The notes under the pieces: model-generated
What the model saw: only the letters and a program-made list of their open reading frames with translations
The model's database searches: none
What the model was told of the DNA's origin: nothing
NCBI GenBank assembly: GCA_963546185.1
Contig: CAUULU010000019.1
Span: 1-16,577, forward strand
Source of the DNA: JABCPO02 sp963546185
GTDB lineage: Bacteria; Bacillota; Clostridia; TANB77; CAG-508
Reading direction: 5' to 3'
DNA: 16,577 nt
Made by a program: the position numbers and the translations under genes
Part shown: positions 1 through 8,113 of the stretch, piece by piece
Numbering within the stretch: the first letter of the stretch is position 1
Layout of the letters: each line of letters starts with the position of its first letter

Positions 1-928
1 ATCATGTCTGTAATACTTGCTAATAGATAAATTACAAGTGTATTATTTGATATATATCTAATTAGTTTAAGCACTTTTTCATTTAGCTTTTCTTCTACTA
101 TTTTAAGATTATATATTATTAAAAATAATGATGTAGTTGTTAAATATACATATATATTTACATGATATATTTTTTCTGCATATTGTTTACCTGTTGGAAG
201 TAAGTAATATACTGCTGTTCCTATTAATAATGCTGCTATAAATAGTAGTATTTGATTTTTAATTTTAAATTCTTTTCCATATTCTTTTATATACATTCCG
301 TGTTGCTAAATATGCAAGTGGCCATATTCCTAACCAATATACTGGTAATATATTTTCTAAAAACCTATAATTTTCATTCCCTATATATGTAATAATTGGA
401 CTTATAATCTCATATACTGTTCCTGGTATTATAGTCAGTACAACAAATGCTAGCAAAAATATTTTCTTTTCATTTTTTGTTTTAAAATTATTATATGCTT
501 TTCCGAAGTATTGGTGCAATAAGTGCAAGTCCTATATATATGTATATATACCATGCACTATATCCAAAGCTTATTATACTTTTAACAATTAATTTAGGCA
601 TGATTATATTAACATTTTCTGGTGTATATTTAAAAATACTATCATATATTGCAGATAATATTATTATACTTACCGCAATCAAATATACTTTTAATATCCC
701 TTTAAAATATTTCTTACTATATTCTTTATCTCTTAATAAGTAACCTGTTGTCATTATAAATAGTGGAACACATACCATCCCAAAATTTCTTAAAAGTAGT
801 GATATTTTCATTATCTTACTATGATAATCTAAATCATAAAATCCATTTTTTAAATAAAAATGTACTAATATTACTAAAAATACTGCTAATAGTTTTATTA
901 TATCTATTTGTATATTTCTTTTTTTCAT
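1..928 (-). CDS. Membrane acyltransferase 3 (OatA/WecH-like), partial at 3' end, two CGGA recoding sites
   Basis: This is a multi-pass membrane protein of the acyltransferase-3 family, which moves acyl groups (often acetyl) onto cell-surface sugars. The N-terminus KLLAVFLVILVHFYL carries the family's early membrane histidine (about residue 23), followed by a GYLLR segment and a WYIYIYIGLALIAPIL helix. Read as triplets, the frame ends a few codons after a CGG at residue 142 and again after a CGG at residue 210. Skipping one base at each keeps the frame open to the window edge (about 308 residues) with continuous hydrophobic helices such as LLFIAALLIGTAVYYLL. The C-terminus lies outside the window. 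The gene follows a strong terminator, has only a weak AGAGAG-like ribosome site, and shows no clear promoter. The family is clear; the acceptor substrate is unknown. Confidence 0.82.
297..300 (-). other. CGGA recoding site, acyltransferase residue 210
   Basis: The coding strand reads ACA CGGA ATG TAT. In the zero frame the protein would end ten codons later (RNVYKRIWKRI, then stop). Omitting the C reads T-G-M-Y-I-K-E-Y and keeps the frame open to the end of the window. Confidence 0.82.
502..505 (-). other. CGGA recoding site, acyltransferase residue 142
   Basis: The coding strand reads ATA CTT CGGA AAA GCA. The zero frame stops after R-K-S-I. A one-base skip gives A-P-I-L-G-K-A-Y and joins two halves of one hydrophobic protein. 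Confidence 0.88.
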
Positions 929-969
929 CTTGTTTCTCTCTTATTCCTTTTTTTAATTATTTTAAACAT

Positions 970-1017
970 AAAAAAGGTAATAGTATATTATTTAAATTTC
1001 ACACTATTACCTTTTTT
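970..1017 (-). terminator. Bidirectional rho-independent terminator
   Basis: A perfect 15-bp stem (970-984 with 1003-1017, core GGTAATAGT/ACTATTACC) has A-runs and T-runs on both sides, so it can stop transcription on either strand. It closes the seven-gene operon ending in the DUF1292 gene and separates it from the acyltransferase. Confidence 0.9.
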
Positions 1018-1046
1018 CCCATAGTATAATATATATATACTATTAA

Positions 1047-1367
1047 TTAATCTATAAAATTATATTTGTTTTTCCATTTATCTTTAAATATGTTGTATAC
1101 TGCTTCTATTATACTATCATCATCAACTGAAGAGTAAGTTTCTCCACCATCTTCTGTTTCTTCATCTAATCTTAAGATTACAACATGTCCTTCATCTTCA
1201 ATTTCTTCATCTTCTTCATATATTGGTGATAATACAATATATTCATTTTCTTCATATTTTATTAAATCTAAAAATTCAAACATTGTGTCTTTTCCATCTT
1301 CATCTGTAAGCATGATAGATGCTGTTTCCATTTCTTCTAATTCTTCATTTAATTTTTCATCATCCAT
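1047..1367 (-). CDS. DUF1292 protein (YrzB-like)
   Basis: This is a 106-residue, strongly acidic soluble protein matching the DUF1292/YrzB family: a short beta-rich core (ASIMLTDEDGKDTMFEFLDLI, then YIVLSP, then VVILRL) and a final helix. Its function is unknown. In many Firmicutes it sits directly after ireB and ruvX, exactly as here, and that synteny is the best support for the call. The start is an ATG with an AAAGGAG ribosome site about 9 bases upstream. The gene is the last of its operon and ends just before a strong hairpin terminator. Confidence 0.85.
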   Translation of the reverse strand: MDDEKLNEELEEMETASIMLTDEDGKDTMFEFLDLIKYEENEYIVLSPIYEEDEEIEDEGHVVILRLDEETEDGGETYSSVDDDSIIEAVYNIFKDKWKNKYNFID

Positions 1368-1457
1368 TTTTATCTACTCCTTTGTATTATATTAATTCAT
1401 TATATATAATATATATTAAAATTACAAAAATATACTTTTATTACATATTTAATATAT

Positions 1458-1908
1458 TTATTTATATTTTTTTAAATAACTTTCTAGTATTAATACTGCT
1501 GCTATTTGGTCTATTACTTTTCTTTTCTTCTTTTTCTTTATTCCAATTTCATTCATTATTTGACTTGCTTCTATACTTGTGTATCTTTCATCTTGTTCTA
1601 CAACTTCTATATTAAACTTACATTTTATTTTATGTATAAGCTTTCTAGTTTGTTCTATTCTTTCTCCTGATGTTCCATTTTCATTATATGGCATTCCTAT
1701 TACTATCTTTTCAGGATTATACTCTTTTAAAACTTCTTCTAATTCTCTTAAAATTATCTTATCTTTAGCTCTTTGAACATCCATCTTTTCATCAACATTT
1801 TTAAGTTTTGTTTCTATTGTTTTTAACCCATAACATGTTATTCCGAAGTTCGTCTGTTATTGCAAGTCCTGTTCTTGTATTTCCATAATCTATAGAAAGT
1901 ATTCTCAT
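1458..1908 (-). CDS. ruvX: RuvX/YqgF Holliday-junction resolvase-like nuclease, one CGGA recoding site
   Basis: This is an RNase H-fold protein of the YqgF/RuvX family, linked to Holliday-junction resolution and to pre-16S rRNA 5' maturation. With one base skipped at codon 22 the gene encodes 149 residues, the normal family length. It begins MRILSIDYGNTRTGLAITDEL, with the catalytic aspartate in DYG (D7). Later come IGMPYNENG, the conserved DERYTS segment and a C-terminal VIDQIAAVLIL carrying the last acidic residue. Without the skip the frame ends after about 14 further codons. The ATG lies one base after the ireB stop, so translation is probably coupled. An internal ATG at 1784 would omit D7 and cannot be the true start. 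Confidence 0.93.
1842..1845 (-). other. CGGA recoding site, RuvX residue 22
   Basis: The coding strand reads GAC GAA CTT CGGA ATA ACA. Skipping the C gives T-D-E-L-G-I-T-C, matching the D-P-L-G-I-T segment typical of RuvX proteins. The read amino acid is therefore glycine at a conserved position. Confidence 0.94.
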
Positions 1909-1909
1909 A

Positions 1910-2170
1910 TTAGTCAAGCTCCAAATATTTTTTTATCATTTGTTCTAATAATTCATCTCTTTCTATTCTTGTTATTAAACTTCTTGCATCTTTATGACTA
2001 GTTATATATATAGGATCTCCTGATAATATATATCCTACTAGTTGATTTACTGGATTATATCCATTTTCTATAAGTATTGTATATACTTCTTTAATTATTT
2101 GTTTAGTGTTTTTTTCTTTTTCTTCTTTTTCCATTTCTGTATTATAGTTCATTGTTTTATCTGATATCAT
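1910..2170 (-). CDS. ireB: IreB family regulatory phosphoprotein
   Basis: This 86-residue protein matches IreB (formerly DUF965/YrzL). The hallmark NGYNPVNQLVGYILSGDP is followed by YITSHKDARSLITRIERDELLEQMI, both near-invariant in the family. The N-terminal TMNYN resembles the threonine-containing region phosphorylated by the PASTA-domain kinase IreK in Enterococcus, where IreB controls peptidoglycan precursor synthesis and cephalosporin tolerance. The start has an ideal AAGGAGG ribosome site 5 bases before the ATG. The order ireB-ruvX-DUF1292 is the usual Firmicutes arrangement. No CGG occurs in this gene. Confidence 0.93.
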   Translation of the reverse strand: MISDKTMNYNTEMEKEEKEKNTKQIIKEVYTILIENGYNPVNQLVGYILSGDPIYITSHKDARSLITRIERDELLEQMIKKYLELD

Positions 2171-2186
2171 ATATACCTCCTTATCA

Positions 2187-3515
2187 TTAAAGAATAACTA
2201 TTTCACTTTTTCCTCTATTTTCATCAGCATCTAAATATTCTTCTAATTTTCTACATATATTTTCTAAATTACCCTTATCATACTCTTTTAAGACTATATT
2301 TAGTTTAGGTATGATATATAATTCTTCTGTATCTTGTTTTTCTTGTTCGTTTTCTATATTAGACTCTTTTTCAGTTTCAGTTTCAGATTCAATTTCAATT
2401 TTTATTTCTTCATTTTCATCATCTTCTTCAACTTTGTCTAATATATCTAAGTCATCTAGTTCATCAATCATATCTTCATCATCTTGACTACTTGCATTTC
2501 TCATCATGTCTAAATGTTCTTTTCTGAAGATTCCTTGTTCTGTTTGAACAAGCCTTATATTTTCTACTGCTTCTTTTATATTTTTAAGCATTATCATATA
2601 TTCTTTTTCATTTTGCTGATTTTCTGGATTTTCACCATCTTCAAATACTATTATAAACTTTGGTCCCATATATCTTATAAATATATTATCACCTTTTGTT
2701 ATATTAAGTATTTTCTTTGTTACCTCTGTTATAACTACATTTCCTGCTTGTCTAGAAAATTCTTCATTTATTTGTTCTAAATTATCTATTCTAAACATAA
2801 CAATTTGTGGTCTTATATGTTTTTCTAGAAGAATCTTTCCTTCTGTTTGTAAGTATTCCATTGATTTTAACTCTGAAAACTTATCATCTCTTACCATTGT
2901 TTCTAATGCTTCTTCATAACTCAGTACTTCTACTGTATTTCTTATTGACTGCTTTAAATTTTCTAATATCTGAATATCTACATTTTCAAAAGCTTTTCTT
3001 TTTTTAGATTCTATAAGCCAATATCCTAAGTATTTTTTTCTTGATATTATTGGATAAAATATTACTGATTTTATCTCATTTTTTCTACTTTCTAAATATG
3101 GTAATTGTTCTTCTTCTTTATCTGTTGTTATATATTTAAATTCCTTATTTACAAGTGATTCTTTAAACACTTCTAAATTTTGTATATTTAATATATCTTT
3201 AGCATTATTATCTATGCCTATATTTTCTATGTTTGTAGCTTTTATAATATATTCTAGTCCATTGTAATATACAATTGTTGAATAGTCTACATTCATTTTT
3301 TCTATTAAAATATTGTTTAGTTCATTCATCTTATCTCTTGAGCTCTTATTACTAGCAGATATATTCATAATATCTCTTAAAACTAGTATTCTTGAAAAAC
3401 TTTCTTTTGTTTTTTTTGCTTGCTCTAAATTCCTATTTGTATGAACATTATATCCTAATAGAAATAATATTATCATGATTTCTATTATTATAATAATCAT
3501 TATGACTATAGGCAT
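2187..3515 (-). CDS. Membrane-anchored GAF plus degenerate GGDEF-like protein
   Basis: This 442-residue protein has one N-terminal membrane segment (residues 3-20). A GAF-like sensory region follows (about 40-200; note VIFYPIISRKKYLGYWLIES), then a GGDEF-like region (about 225-345), then an acidic tail that is probably disordered. In the GGDEF-like part the usual RYGGDEF active-site loop appears to be replaced by RYMGPKF, so cyclic di-GMP synthesis is unlikely; a binding or scaffold role is possible. It lies between the TadZ-like ATPase and ireB in one operon, with an AAGGAG ribosome site. A run of CAGTTT-like repeats near 2370-2395 encodes an ESETETE tract. The GGDEF relationship is inferred from pattern and is moderate. 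Confidence 0.6.
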   Translation of the reverse strand: MPIVIMIIIIIEIMIILFLLGYNVHTNRNLEQAKKTKESFSRILVLRDIMNISASNKSSRDKMNELNNILIEKMNVDYSTIVYYNGLEYIIKATNIENIGIDNNAKDILNIQNLEVFKESLVNKEFKYITTDKEEEQLPYLESRKNEIKSVIFYPIISRKKYLGYWLIESKKRKAFENVDIQILENLKQSIRNTVEVLSYEEALETMVRDDKFSELKSMEYLQTEGKILLEKHIRPQIVMFRIDNLEQINEEFSRQAGNVVITEVTKKILNITKGDNIFIRYMGPKFIIVFEDGENPENQQNEKEYMIMLKNIKEAVENIRLVQTEQGIFRKEHLDMMRNASSQDDEDMIDELDDLDILDKVEEDDENEEIKIEIESETETEKESNIENEQEKQDTEELYIIPKLNIVLKEYDKGNLENICRKLEEYLDADENRGKSEIVIL

Positions 3516-3565
3516 AGTTTTCTCCTTCTATTATTTTATTTCTACTAACATAGATTAACCTTAAA

Positions 3566-5443
3566 TTAATTAAATTTTGTTATTTCTGGATATATATTTT
3601 CTGCTATAAGTTGTAATTCTGTTATAAACTTCTTAGGATATCCAGTTATTTCAAACTTACAATGTACAATATTTTCTAAATATTTTTGATATGCTTGTAT
3701 ATCAAATGGTACAGAATATACTTTTACATTATCCTTATTAAATAATTGTACTCTTTCTTCCATATTTGGACTATTATACATTGATAGTCCTCCTATCATA
3801 AGTTTTTTTGTAAGTCCTTTTACTGGAACTTCTTTATTTAGTATAATACTTATTTTAGAATCTGATATAATCCCTAATTCTTTTAATTTCTTTAAATGTA
3901 TTGTTAGTGGTTGCATTGTTAGTACATCTAATGATTGTACTGTAAATATTTGGTTTGAATATGTATAATATTCTAAATTTGTTTCAAAATCACAATCCAA
4001 TAATATTAATGTATGATTTTTCTTTAATGTATCTATAACTGCTCTTGAGTTTAGCTTATTTGTATCATTTGTAGGAAGTCCTGTATATACTGAAAGATTT
4101 TTATTTATTTGTACTCCTTCTGCAATACCTTTTTCCAATTTAATTATAGAAAGTGTTGCTATTTCTCTTAATCTATCTTCATTATTTGTACACATATAGT
4201 AGTCATTCTTATTTTTAGTTAAATCTACTATTGCTGTATTTATACCTATTGAAGAAAATAATATCGCTAATGAATTTACTAAAAATGATGTTCCATTTTT
4301 ACTTGTTCCTACAAATGAAAATACATTTTTACTATTTACTTGATTAGCCACATTTTGAACTTGAACATCCATATTTCTATTCATAGTAGGTGTTTGTTCA
4401 GCATAATTATAATTCATATTATTTGTATTTTGATTTTGATTATAATTAACATTAGTATTATTAGTATTATTAAAATCATCACTATTATTTACTTCTACTT
4501 TTTGTGGTTCTATATTTGGTGTTATAGCTACATTTTTATTTTCATGTACTTGTTCTTCTTTTTCTTCTATATCATATTCATTTGATACTATATGAATATT
4601 TTCTTCTTGTTTAGGTTCTATACTAACATTTATGTCTTCTACTTTTTCTTGTACAAAAGAATTAGCATTTTCTTCTTGATGTACTAATGGTTTTGGCTTT
4701 TCAACCATTTCTTGTTGCTTTTTAGCTTGTTCCATTTGTTGTAATTTACTTGGATCTATACTCATAAGATTTCTAAATCTTTGATTTTCACTCATAAGTA
4801 TATTTTTTACATTTTCTGGAAATCTTGCAATTATATATACAAGTTCTACATCTGTGTATTGTTCTGCTATTCTTTCAAATGTTTCTGAATATTTACTTGT
4901 ATCATTACCAAGTTTTGCATAATAGTTCAATATATTTTTTAATTCTGTTTTTGCTATTGAATCATGTTCTGTATCTGCAACAACTTCTGTATCATCAACA
5001 TTTATTTGATAATATTTTTTAGCATCTTTCTTATTTCTTGGATTATTTATATATTCACAAATCTTACTTATTTTTCTATCTTTTAATATAAGGGCGTTAA
5101 ATATACCAATCTTATATATCTTTTCTAAGAATTCTTCTGCTGGTTGTCTATCTGCCTTACATATTAAAATTATAGGTATTTGTGTATTTTCATTATTAAC
5201 TGCAATATCTGTAATTGCATCTAAATTATTTAATAGGTATTGGTCTCCTTTATCATTAGATACACTTTCTAGTGATTCATCTATTACTATTGCATTATAA
5301 TCCTTATTCTTTTCTAATTCCTTTACTATTGCATTATAATAATAAACTTCTTTGTATGAAAGAAGTTCATTAAACATAACTTGATACTTAGCAACAACTT
5401 GTTCTGTTATTTTTTCATTACTTACTGCAAATAATACTTTCAT
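3566..5443 (-). CDS. TadZ/CpaE-like ATPase-fold protein with altered P-loop
   Basis: This 625-residue soluble protein has three parts. Residues about 1-135 look like a receiver-type alpha/beta fold (MKVLFAVSN, then NAIVIDESLE, then PIILICKAD). A middle region of about 230-365 is low complexity, with a Glu/Lys-rich part and then an Asn-rich part (NNTNNTN, NQNQNTNN). The C-terminal part, from about 370, resembles MinD/ParA ATPases: VFSFVGTSKNGTSFLVNSLA at the P-loop, TAIVDLTKN, LILLDCD and later ISIILNKE. TadZ and CpaE, which place pilus machinery at the cell pole, share this receiver-plus-MinD order. The P-loop TSKNGTS lacks the usual KGGxGKT lysines, so ATP hydrolysis may be lost. The start overlaps the end of the upstream gene's ribosome-loaded region (3 bases after its stop). 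Confidence 0.6.
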   Translation of the reverse strand: MKVLFAVSNEKITEQVVAKYQVMFNELLSYKEVYYYNAIVKELEKNKDYNAIVIDESLESVSNDKGDQYLLNNLDAITDIAVNNENTQIPIILICKADRQPAEEFLEKIYKIGIFNALILKDRKISKICEYINNPRNKKDAKKYYQINVDDTEVVADTEHDSIAKTELKNILNYYAKLGNDTSKYSETFERIAEQYTDVELVYIIARFPENVKNILMSENQRFRNLMSIDPSKLQQMEQAKKQQEMVEKPKPLVHQEENANSFVQEKVEDINVSIEPKQEENIHIVSNEYDIEEKEEQVHENKNVAITPNIEPQKVEVNNSDDFNNTNNTNVNYNQNQNTNNMNYNYAEQTPTMNRNMDVQVQNVANQVNSKNVFSFVGTSKNGTSFLVNSLAILFSSIGINTAIVDLTKNKNDYYMCTNNEDRLREIATLSIIKLEKGIAEGVQINKNLSVYTGLPTNDTNKLNSRAVIDTLKKNHTLILLDCDFETNLEYYTYSNQIFTVQSLDVLTMQPLTIHLKKLKELGIISDSKISIILNKEVPVKGLTKKLMIGGLSMYNSPNMEERVQLFNKDNVKVYSVPFDIQAYQKYLENIVHCKFEITGYPKKFITELQLIAENIYPEITKFN

Positions 5444-5446
5444 TTA

Positions 5447-6154
5447 TTAATTCCCCCAACCTTTTATGACAGTTGCAAATATTAATGGCATTAATTGACA
5501 TGCTACAAAAAATGTTAATACATGAAATCTAATTAATCTTCCCTTATTATATAAGCTTCTTGTTTTTAATCCTATTACTGAATCATATACATAACTTACT
5601 ATTAATAATATTACAACTATTGGTATACTTATTAATGATAACATATGTAATATATATGCTATTGTTCCATATATTATTGAATTTCTGTATTCATTTCTGT
5701 ATTTTTCAAGCGTTTTTAAACTTGAATCTCTAAGACCTAATAATCTAGTCTTACTTGTTTCTGGCATTATTTCAACCTTATTTGTTTCTGTCTTATTTTC
5801 TTCTGTACTTTTATTTTCTTTTTTATCTTTGTCCTTATCTTTATCGCCTTGTTTGTCTTTTTCTTTATCTTTCTCTTTTTCTTTTTTATCATTTAAATCT
5901 ATTGTATTTTTTTTATCATTAGATTTCTTATTACTATCATCATCTTTGTTTATTTCTTTAATATTTTGTTTAATAACTTTTGATGAATCCCATATTTTTT
6001 CTATATCAACATTTGTATTAAACTCTCTTTTATCTCCATAAATATTAATAGTTTTAACATTTACTAAATTTTGACTTACTATTAACAATATCATAATTAA
6101 AAACAATAATAATAATATATTCTTTCTTGTCATTATATTAATTTTCTTTTTCAT
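5447..6154 (-). CDS. Membrane protein with long charged Lys/Asp linker, function unknown
   Basis: I do not recognise a family for this 235-residue protein. It has an N-terminal membrane helix (about residues 12-32), then a roughly 100-residue hydrophilic linker dominated by KDKEKDK- and KDKDKDKK-type repeats. An amphipathic segment follows (about 133-155), then two further membrane helices (about 160-187 and 208-230). The layout puts the charged linker between membrane anchors. It may belong to the same envelope or pilus-related complex as the TadZ-like protein encoded immediately downstream, from which it is separated by 3 bases. The ribosome site is a modest AGGAA. Confidence 0.6.
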   Translation of the reverse strand: MKKKINIMTRKNILLLLFLIMILLIVSQNLVNVKTINIYGDKREFNTNVDIEKIWDSSKVIKQNIKEINKDDDSNKKSNDKKNTIDLNDKKEKEKDKEKDKQGDKDKDKDKKENKSTEENKTETNKVEIMPETSKTRLLGLRDSSLKTLEKYRNEYRNSIIYGTIAYILHMLSLISIPIVVILLIVSYVYDSVIGLKTRSLYNKGRLIRFHVLTFFVACQLMPLIFATVIKGWGN

Positions 6155-6167
6155 TATAAATTCCTAT

Positions 6168-6632
6168 CTACTTTTTATTACTTTTTAATATTTTAAGAAT
6201 ATTTTTGAAAAAACCAACTTTTTCTTTTTTAGGTTCTTCTTTATCTTTTGTTTCTTCTTGATTATTTTTTTCCATTTCTCTAAAAGTATATTCCTTGTTA
6301 ATATTTATAATGTCTTCACCTAAGTGATTAGATATCTTGTCATCAGCTTTTGATTTTTTCATTATATTTAAAAGCTCTTCTTTTCTTATTTCATCTTCAC
6401 ACCAATAATTCAAATTCAAAACATTTAATATTTCAAACGTATATTCTTCTAAATTATTTTCATAAAGAGGTATATTACTATCTATTTTCACATCATGTTC
6501 TTGGTCCATCACTTCTTCAAAAAAATCAACTAATTTTGTTGGAACTTTATGAAGATATGTTGGATTCATATTGTGTAAAATATAATCTATTTCAGCATAT
6601 GCTCTTTTATCTGATGAACTTATATTGTTCAT
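6168..6632 (-). CDS. Conserved unknown soluble protein, first gene of the seven-gene operon
   Basis: This protein has 154 residues from the ATG at 6632. That start is chosen because GGGAGG lies 7 bases upstream; an earlier TTG in frame would overlap this ribosome site. The N-terminal half is mostly helical (YAEIDYILHNM, KVPTKLVDFFEEVM) and contains the segment LNLNYWCEDEIRKEELLNIM, a pattern I have seen in unnamed small Firmicutes proteins but cannot tie to a function. The C-terminus is highly charged and ends in an amphipathic, lysine-rich stretch. A strong promoter lies 45 bases upstream, so it heads the operon running to the DUF1292 gene. Confidence 0.7.
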   Translation of the reverse strand: MNNISSSDKRAYAEIDYILHNMNPTYLHKVPTKLVDFFEEVMDQEHDVKIDSNIPLYENNLEEYTFEILNVLNLNYWCEDEIRKEELLNIMKKSKADDKISNHLGEDIININKEYTFREMEKNNQEETKDKEEPKKEKVGFFKNILKILKSNKK

Positions 6633-6676
6633 ACAACATCCTCCCAAATCCTCTATCTTTTCTATTATATAGCTTT

Positions 6677-6705
6677 ATTATACTTTTAATTATAGTTTTT
6701 TTCAA
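6677..6705 (-). promoter_or_regulatory. SigA-type promoter for the 6632-1047 operon
   Basis: TTGAAA (6705-6700) and a perfect TATAAT (6682-6677) are separated by 17 bases. Transcription would begin near 6670, about 38 bases before the first ATG. Confidence 0.8.
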
Positions 6706-6783
6706 CAAATATACATATTTATTTCATTTTTTTAATATTATTAAAATAGAATTTTTTTAAACATTTTTTGGTTTAATATAAAA

Positions 6784-6819
6784 AATAATACAGCTTTTAA
6801 AAATATATACTGTATTATT
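6784..6819 (-). terminator. Terminator after the ABC ATPase gene
   Basis: A 10-bp stem AATAATACAG (6784-6793) with CTGTATTATT (6810-6819) is followed on the minus strand by a short T-run. It lies 10 bases after the stop codon of the ATPase gene. The stem is AT-rich, so it may be moderate in strength. Confidence 0.65.
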
Positions 6820-6829
6820 ATTCTTTTAT

Positions 6830-7466
6830 TTAATTTTCCTTTAATTTCAAGTTTTTATCTTCAAAAATATATTCATAGTCACACATATATTTTACACTAT
6901 CATTAATATGTGTACTTAGTATTAATATTATGTCTTTCTTTATACTTGCTAAGTATTCTTCTGTTTTTTCCAAACTTCTTTTATCAAGTGCATTAAATGG
7001 TTCATCTAGTATAAGTATTTTAGGTTTATGAATAAACGCTTGAATTAATGCAAGCTTTTGTTTTGTTCCTAATGATAAATTCTTATATTTTGTATTCCTA
7101 AATTCTTCTATATTATAGAATTCTATCCATTTTTCTATTTCTTCATCTGTTATTTTACTAGACATTTCTTTTAATAACTTTAAGTTTTCTATCAATGTTA
7201 AATGTGATAGAAATTGTGGATTTTCTATTAAAATTCCTGCATCTTGTATATAATTATTCTTATTTCTTATCTTTACTCCATCTTGAAAAACATCACCAGA
7301 GCTTAAAAACATATATCCACATATTGTTTTTAATAAAACTGTCTTACCGTGAGCCATTATATCCTTTTATAAGATAGAAATTTCCAGTTGATAATTTCAA
7401 ATTTATATCTTTAAATATTTCATTTTCTCCAAATGCTTTTCTTCCATTCTCTATCCTAATTTCCAT
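6830..7466 (-). CDS. ABC transporter ATPase subunit, CGGT recoding site inside Walker A
   Basis: With one base skipped at codon 40 the gene encodes 211 residues starting MEIRIENGRKAF. All ABC motifs are then present: Walker A GYNGSGKT (35-42), Q-loop ENPQF (about 81), signature SLGTKQK (131-137), Walker B ILILDEP (150-156), D-loop ALD and switch histidine STH (184-186). Without the skip the frame reads S-R-stop in the middle of Walker A. An internal ATG at 7357 would lack most of Walker A and be dead. The start ATG has AGGAG upstream and overlaps the end of the membrane-protein gene by 16 bases. With the two upstream membrane genes it forms a small exporter-type ABC system whose substrate cannot be told. 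Confidence 0.93.
7346..7349 (-). other. CGGT recoding site, Walker A glycine (ABC ATPase residue 40)
   Basis: The coding strand reads GGC TCA CGGT AAG ACT. Skipping the C gives G-S-G-K-T, the invariant nucleotide-binding loop. The zero frame reads TCA CGG TAA and stops at once. Confidence 0.96.
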
Positions 7467-8113
7467 AGTTTTTCTCCTATCTTTCTAGTTATATTTAAAT
7501 ACACCAATAAAATTAATGCTATAATAATTAACAAATAATATTCTTTCCCTAAAAATATATTATATATAAATAATTTAGAAACAAATAATATTATTGTAGT
7601 TAGTGGTATATTACTTACAAGTATTATAAATGATGTAAACACATAATTAATTACTAAAAACCATACAAATATAAATATATCATTAAAATTTGCTATCTGA
7701 ACTTTATTCAAAATAAATACTATAAATGATATTAAAATCATCCAATAAATAATATTTTTTAATACATACTTTTGTGAAATTTTTAATACTTTTACTAAAT
7801 AATCAAACTTGCTTTTAGAATGATATCTTACAATTTCTTTCATTCCTTCTGATAAATAGCAAGAATAATTAATGATATTTATTTCTACAACCAAGTACAT
7901 TGATATTATTGTAAGAATTCTAACAAAGTTCATTGCTTTTTCTCCATCATCTGATATAAAATATATTGATTTTAATATATTATCTATAAAATATGATAAT
8001 GAAACTTTGTTGCCTTCTTCTAATCCCATTATTCTTGTAACTATATTTGCAAATAAACATATAATTAATAAATTTAAAATTAATATAATGTTTTTCTTAA
8101 TATTTCTAGTCAT
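7451..8113 (-). CDS. ABC transporter membrane protein, second subunit
   Basis: This 220-residue, very hydrophobic protein has about six membrane segments: near residues 9-28, 64-82, 120-137, 144-163, 167-188 and 192-208. A short basic cytoplasmic loop lies around 92-115 (EIVRYHSKSKFDYLVKVLKIS). No transporter signature beyond topology is visible. It sits between another membrane protein (its ATG shares one base with that gene's stop, TAATG) and the ABC ATPase, which it overlaps by 16 bases. It is therefore most likely a permease subunit of the same transporter. It is glycine-poor, contains no CGG, and is intact. Confidence 0.72.
   Translation of the reverse strand: MTRNIKKNIILILNLLIICLFANIVTRIMGLEEGNKVSLSYFIDNILKSIYFISDDGEKAMNFVRILTIISMYLVVEINIINYSCYLSEGMKEIVRYHSKSKFDYLVKVLKISQKYVLKNIIYWMILISFIVFILNKVQIANFNDIFIFVWFLVINYVFTSFIILVSNIPLTTIILFVSKLFIYNIFLGKEYYLLIIIALILLVYLNITRKIGEKLWKLG

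Noticed and set aside
1021..1045. AT-rich near-palindrome (ATAGTATAATATATATATACTAT-like) as an operator
   Set aside because: It is a simple AT repeat next to the terminator, imperfect, and expected by chance in such AT-rich DNA.
2370..2410. Short tandem TTTCAG repeats as a regulatory or mobile element
   Set aside because: They are inside a coding region, keep the frame and encode an acidic low-complexity ESETETE tract.
6633..6829. A small gene or RNA in the gap before the unknown-protein operon
   Set aside because: Only a terminator and a promoter with AT-rich spacer could be seen; no open frame with a ribosome site and no stable non-terminator structure was found.
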